A model generated the notes under the pieces. It did not search any database, was not told where the DNA came from, and saw nothing but the letters and a program-made list of their open reading frames with translations. Below are positions 5,478-7,976 of a stretch of DNA of 7,976 bases, piece by piece. Location: the NCBI GenBank assembly GCA_023430285.1, contig JAEZAV010000013.1, positions 1-7,976 of the forward strand. Direction: 5' to 3'. Origin of the DNA: Methanobacteriota archaeon. GTDB taxonomy: Archaea > Methanobacteriota > Methanobacteria > Methanobacteriales > Methanobacteriaceae. The position numbers and the translations under genes were made by a program. The stretch's first letter is position 1, and each line of letters opens with the position of its first letter.

Positions 5478-6731
5478 TCAACTATTTTTAATAATTTTCC
5501 CTTTGAGGGGTTCTGTTGCAACGGCACCAATTAACAGACCCAAAGAAATTGCCACTATCGTCATTGCAACAACCACCGAATAATTCAGGGCAGTTAAATA
5601 GTTTTGATTAACCAGTGTAGCCAAACTCAGAAAGCTCAGTGCACCTGGAACAAGTATCCAAAATGCTGGCATGATGGAGATAAAACTTGGAGTTCTATGT
5701 TCCTGCCTTTCAACTATAGTGCCGCTTATTGCCATTAATAAAGAACCTAGAAATGCTCCGAATAAACTTCCTAATAAATGGTTTCCTATAATTTGACCAA
5801 AGAAAGCCACGTAAACAATCAGTAAAACCCATGGTAAATCTTTATTTTTTATGGACATAAACAGATACATTCCTATTGTAAACATGAATACTCCCAAGTA
5901 GGGAGCCCACCATCCAAGGGCGTTTGCGGTGTTGGTTACAAAGAATTTTGGTTCTTGAAATCCTGTGACTTGAATACCTATCAGCACTCCAAACAAAATT
6001 AATAACAAAATTGCTGTGCCGTAGATAACTCTGCTTGATCCTGAAATTATTTCTCCATAGGCCAGTTCAAACATTCCTGTTGTGAGTGTTGCGCCGGGAA
6101 GGAAATACGCTAAGGCTGGAAGTAACATGGTAACAGAACCTGCAATCAAACCCGCTTTTAATGACCAAAGAAATATTGATGAAACAATAAATGCAGCTAT
6201 TACTGGCAATACTAGCATGAAACGATTACGTCCCCTGCTAAGAATTAGTATTATGCCTATTATGGCCCCTAAAAACCCAGAAACAATCAACTGTTCTGGA
6301 GTGGGCTGTAACAGCATTCCTATACCCATGGAAAAAAGAATATATCCAATCAGTATGCCAACAGGTCCAAAGCAATGTTTTTCGGCCAAAATTTGTCTTA
6401 AACATTTTTTGGCTTCTTTAGGTGATATTTGGGCCTTTTCGACCTTGTAAACAAGGTCATATATTTCAGAAACTTGATTCAAGGGTAATATTCCTGGTTT
6501 TTGGTTTGCAGCATTTAATGGTGCTGATTCATGTTCGCCAATCTTAATTAGAATCATGGTGGGAAAGATCAGAATTTCAGCTTCTTCCCCATAAGCATCG
6601 GCTATATTTTCCAGGATGTTAGTAATATCCACAACAGATATTCCTGAAGCAGTTAATGCTTTACCAAGTTCTGTCAGGAAATCTAAGAGCCCCTCTGATG
6701 AGACGTTCTTTCCTGCGTGTTTTTCATTCAT
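5478..6731 (-). CDS. ThrE-type threonine/serine exporter family protein (fused DUF1212-DUF3815)
   Basis: A 417-residue membrane protein of the threonine/serine exporter family, known from Corynebacterium glutamicum ThrE, which expels small hydroxy amino acids using the membrane potential. Residues 12-115 are the soluble N-terminal part, with the family pattern of two helices and LTASGISVVDITNILENIA. About ten membrane helices follow from residue 121. The DUF1212 signature is seen at 203-238, with LLPALAYFLPGATLTTG, then ELAYGEIISGSSR. The DUF3815-like half begins near residue 275 and contains MPAFWILVPGALSF (354-367). In many organisms these halves are two genes; here they are joined, as in ThrE. 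The gene follows RaSEA by 45 bases on the same strand and is probably co-transcribed with it. Export of threonine or serine is inferred from the family, not shown by the sequence. Confidence 0.87.
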   Translation of the reverse strand: MNEKHAGKNVSSEGLLDFLTELGKALTASGISVVDITNILENIADAYGEEAEILIFPTMILIKIGEHESAPLNAANQKPGILPLNQVSEIYDLVYKVEKAQISPKEAKKCLRQILAEKHCFGPVGILIGYILFSMGIGMLLQPTPEQLIVSGFLGAIIGIILILSRGRNRFMLVLPVIAAFIVSSIFLWSLKAGLIAGSVTMLLPALAYFLPGATLTTGMFELAYGEIISGSSRVIYGTAILLLILFGVLIGIQVTGFQEPKFFVTNTANALGWWAPYLGVFMFTIGMYLFMSIKNKDLPWVLLIVYVAFFGQIIGNHLLGSLFGAFLGSLLMAISGTIVERQEHRTPSFISIMPAFWILVPGALSFLSLATLVNQNYLTALNYSVVVAMTIVAISLGLLIGAVATEPLKGKIIKNS

Positions 6732-6738
6732 TAAGATT

Positions 6739-6744
6739 GATCCT
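6739..6744 (-). promoter_or_regulatory. Ribosome binding site of the ThrE-type gene
   Basis: AGGATC on the minus strand lies 7 bases before the ATG at 6731-6729. The match is moderate, but spacing is normal and no better start is near. Confidence 0.4.
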
Positions 6745-6776
6745 GTTAACTTGCTGGTTGAATTAAACCTATTTTT

Positions 6777-7844
6777 TTACTTTTTTCGAGAAATTCTTGT
6801 GGTTGATCTCGTGATGTTCGAGTAATCAACTTCTGCCTGCCATCTTGATTTGCACTCACAATCAAGGGTTTCTGGCAAACTTTGATCGAGGTTTGATTCT
6901 ATGATCATGGCCTTTAATTTAGAGTTACATTTTTTACAGTTGTAAGGCCCTCTACTGCTTCCAAAACCTGCTGTATCCATAATAACTGGTATTTTTACCC
7001 CACTTCTAACTCTTTGAATAATTTCCATCACACTCCATATCCATGGAGGTTGATAGGAACCTTTCTTCCATAGTAGCTCCATTAGGGTGTCTTTATGTAT
7101 GGTGGCCGGACAAAATGAGATTCTGCTTGCACCGGCAGATTCTGCGTAAAATGCCGAGTTTACAGCTTCTTCAATTGCATCTTTTTCCGAAGTTAGTATG
7201 GGTTTTACAAAGAGATAAGCCTTTGCACGAACATCACACTTCAATTCTGAGCTTTTGATGGCTTCAACAGCTTTTTCAAAGTCTTCCCTTGAAAAACCTT
7301 TGTTTATCTTTTTTTCCCTTGTATAATCGTTGGAAGTTTCAAGTCCAATTCCAATCTCAAATATTTTGTCTCCCAGGGCTTCACAACATTCCTTCAACAC
7401 GTTTTCAGTGATGAATTCTGGTCTGGATTCAACAACAACTTCTTCAACCAACTCTTCATTTTTAAGAATTCCAAGTATTTCATTCCTGACCTTTGGTGGG
7501 ATTTCCACGGGGTTAAGAAAACTGCCTGAAACAAATATTTTAACGGCAGTTTTTTCTTTAATGTCAAATCTAGAAAAACGATCCTTGAAGATGTCTATAA
7601 GTTCTTCTGAAGGCACATCTTCCAATGGAGAGTCTGCAACATAGCTGCACATACTACAACCACCAGATTCTGAAACTGCCCATGCACATCCGGATGTAGG
7701 TAAAACCATGTAAATTGCATTTCCCTTTCCGGAGTAGAGAATATCTTCTCCGGACCAACTTGCAGCCAAATCTTTGGCAGATTTTTTTTCCATTTTTGCG
7801 ATTGCATTCTCTCTAATATCTTTGGTTAAATTTTCTATTTCCAT
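6777..7844 (-). CDS. raSEA: RaSEA, radical SAM enzyme of archaeosine synthesis
   Basis: A 355-residue radical SAM protein matching RaSEA, the partner of ArcS. In the known pathway ArcS attaches lysine to preQ0 at position 15 of tRNA, and RaSEA cleaves the lysine to leave the formamidine of archaeosine, stabilising the tRNA D-arm. The 4Fe-4S cluster motif is C53-x9-C63-x2-C66 within GCAWAVSESGGCSMCSY, the wide Elp3-like spacing and not the usual CxxxCxxC. The barrel continues through FVSGSFLNP, EVVVESRPEFIT and GIGLETSND, all typical of this family. Near the C-terminus C303 and C306 (NCKKC) and C329 and C331 (CEC) could form a zinc site. The start at 7844 has a TATA box 35 bases upstream and a partial GGG-type binding site. 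ArcS itself is not in the window. The gene appears to head a short transcript with the ThrE-type exporter. Confidence 0.87.
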   Translation of the reverse strand: MEIENLTKDIRENAIAKMEKKSAKDLAASWSGEDILYSGKGNAIYMVLPTSGCAWAVSESGGCSMCSYVADSPLEDVPSEELIDIFKDRFSRFDIKEKTAVKIFVSGSFLNPVEIPPKVRNEILGILKNEELVEEVVVESRPEFITENVLKECCEALGDKIFEIGIGLETSNDYTREKKINKGFSREDFEKAVEAIKSSELKCDVRAKAYLFVKPILTSEKDAIEEAVNSAFYAESAGASRISFCPATIHKDTLMELLWKKGSYQPPWIWSVMEIIQRVRSGVKIPVIMDTAGFGSSRGPYNCKKCNSKLKAMIIESNLDQSLPETLDCECKSRWQAEVDYSNITRSTTRISRKK

Positions 7845-7880
7845 TTAAAACCCTTGCCCAATAGTTAATGATCATGATTC

Positions 7881-7887
7881 ATATAAT
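7881..7887 (-). promoter_or_regulatory. TATA box of the RaSEA gene
   Basis: The minus-strand sequence AGAATTATATGAA contains ATTATAT about 37-43 bases before the ATG at 7844. Transcription would start near 7858, leaving a leader of about 14 bases that includes AAGGG as a weak ribosome binding site. The purine-rich bases just upstream fit a BRE element. Confidence 0.5.
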
Positions 7888-7921
7888 TCTAAATAATTTT
7901 CTTAATATTATCATTTATCAC

Positions 7922-7932
7922 TAATTAATATA
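7922..7932 (+). promoter_or_regulatory. Possible TATA box for a divergent gene beyond the window
   Basis: TAATTAATATA on the plus strand could drive a gene to the right of the window, with a start near 7955. No gene is seen before the window ends, and the whole 7845-7976 segment is AT-rich enough for chance matches. Confidence 0.22.
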
Positions 7933-7976
7933 GGTACATTGGATTGATAAAAACTGTGTATGAAATAAAATATCAT

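Noticed and set aside
6082..6450. 122-codon plus-strand frame across the ThrE-type gene
   Set aside because: It is antisense to the segment encoding DUF1212 motifs and has no signals of its own.
7868..7875. ATGATCAT palindrome near the RaSEA promoter as an operator
   Set aside because: Eight-base palindromes of A/T-rich DNA are common and there is no second copy or longer symmetry around it.

Overview
The window is AT-rich and reads as a euryarchaeal chromosome, most likely a methanogen of the Methanobacterium type. The evidence for an archaeon is a protein matching RaSEA, the radical SAM half of the archaeosine (archaeal tRNA) pathway, together with AT-rich TATA-like boxes about 20-45 bases before several start codons and GGAGG/GGTGA-type ribosome binding sites. 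The genus is an inference from overall impression, not from a search. No rRNA, tRNA, CRISPR array, transposon or phage gene is visible; this is a housekeeping and accessory metabolic stretch.

Plus strand, 1-3927. A thioredoxin-like protein (5' end outside the window) is followed after 7 bases by a CcdA/DsbD-beta-type membrane protein; together they look like a split DsbD-like relay carrying reducing equivalents across the membrane. Next comes a 275-residue NAD(P)-binding dehydrogenase of the 6-phosphogluconate dehydrogenase-like family with a DUF1932-type C-terminus. Then, with its own promoter-like box and strong ribosome binding site, a 63-residue four-cysteine protein of unknown function. 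A 408-base AT-rich gap leads to a 12-helix MATE-family exporter.

Convergence point, 3928-4007. A short near-perfect palindrome and T-rich tracts on each strand suggest that transcription from both sides ends here.

Minus strand, 7844-4008 (read right to left). RaSEA comes first behind a clear TATA-like box, then after 45 bases a fused ThrE-type threonine/serine exporter (probably co-transcribed), and then, after a 177-base gap, a 430-residue nucleotidyltransferase with HxGH and ISGxxIR motifs that resembles bacterial TmcAL (tRNA-Met cytidine acetate ligase) in its N-terminal half but ends in a region I do not recognise. Two of the three minus-strand genes may therefore concern tRNA modification.

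I do not see a clearly new multi-gene system. The items most worth a second look are the TmcAL-like protein with its unknown tail, the small cysteine-containing protein, and the thioredoxin-CcdA pair in what is probably a cytochrome-free methanogen.
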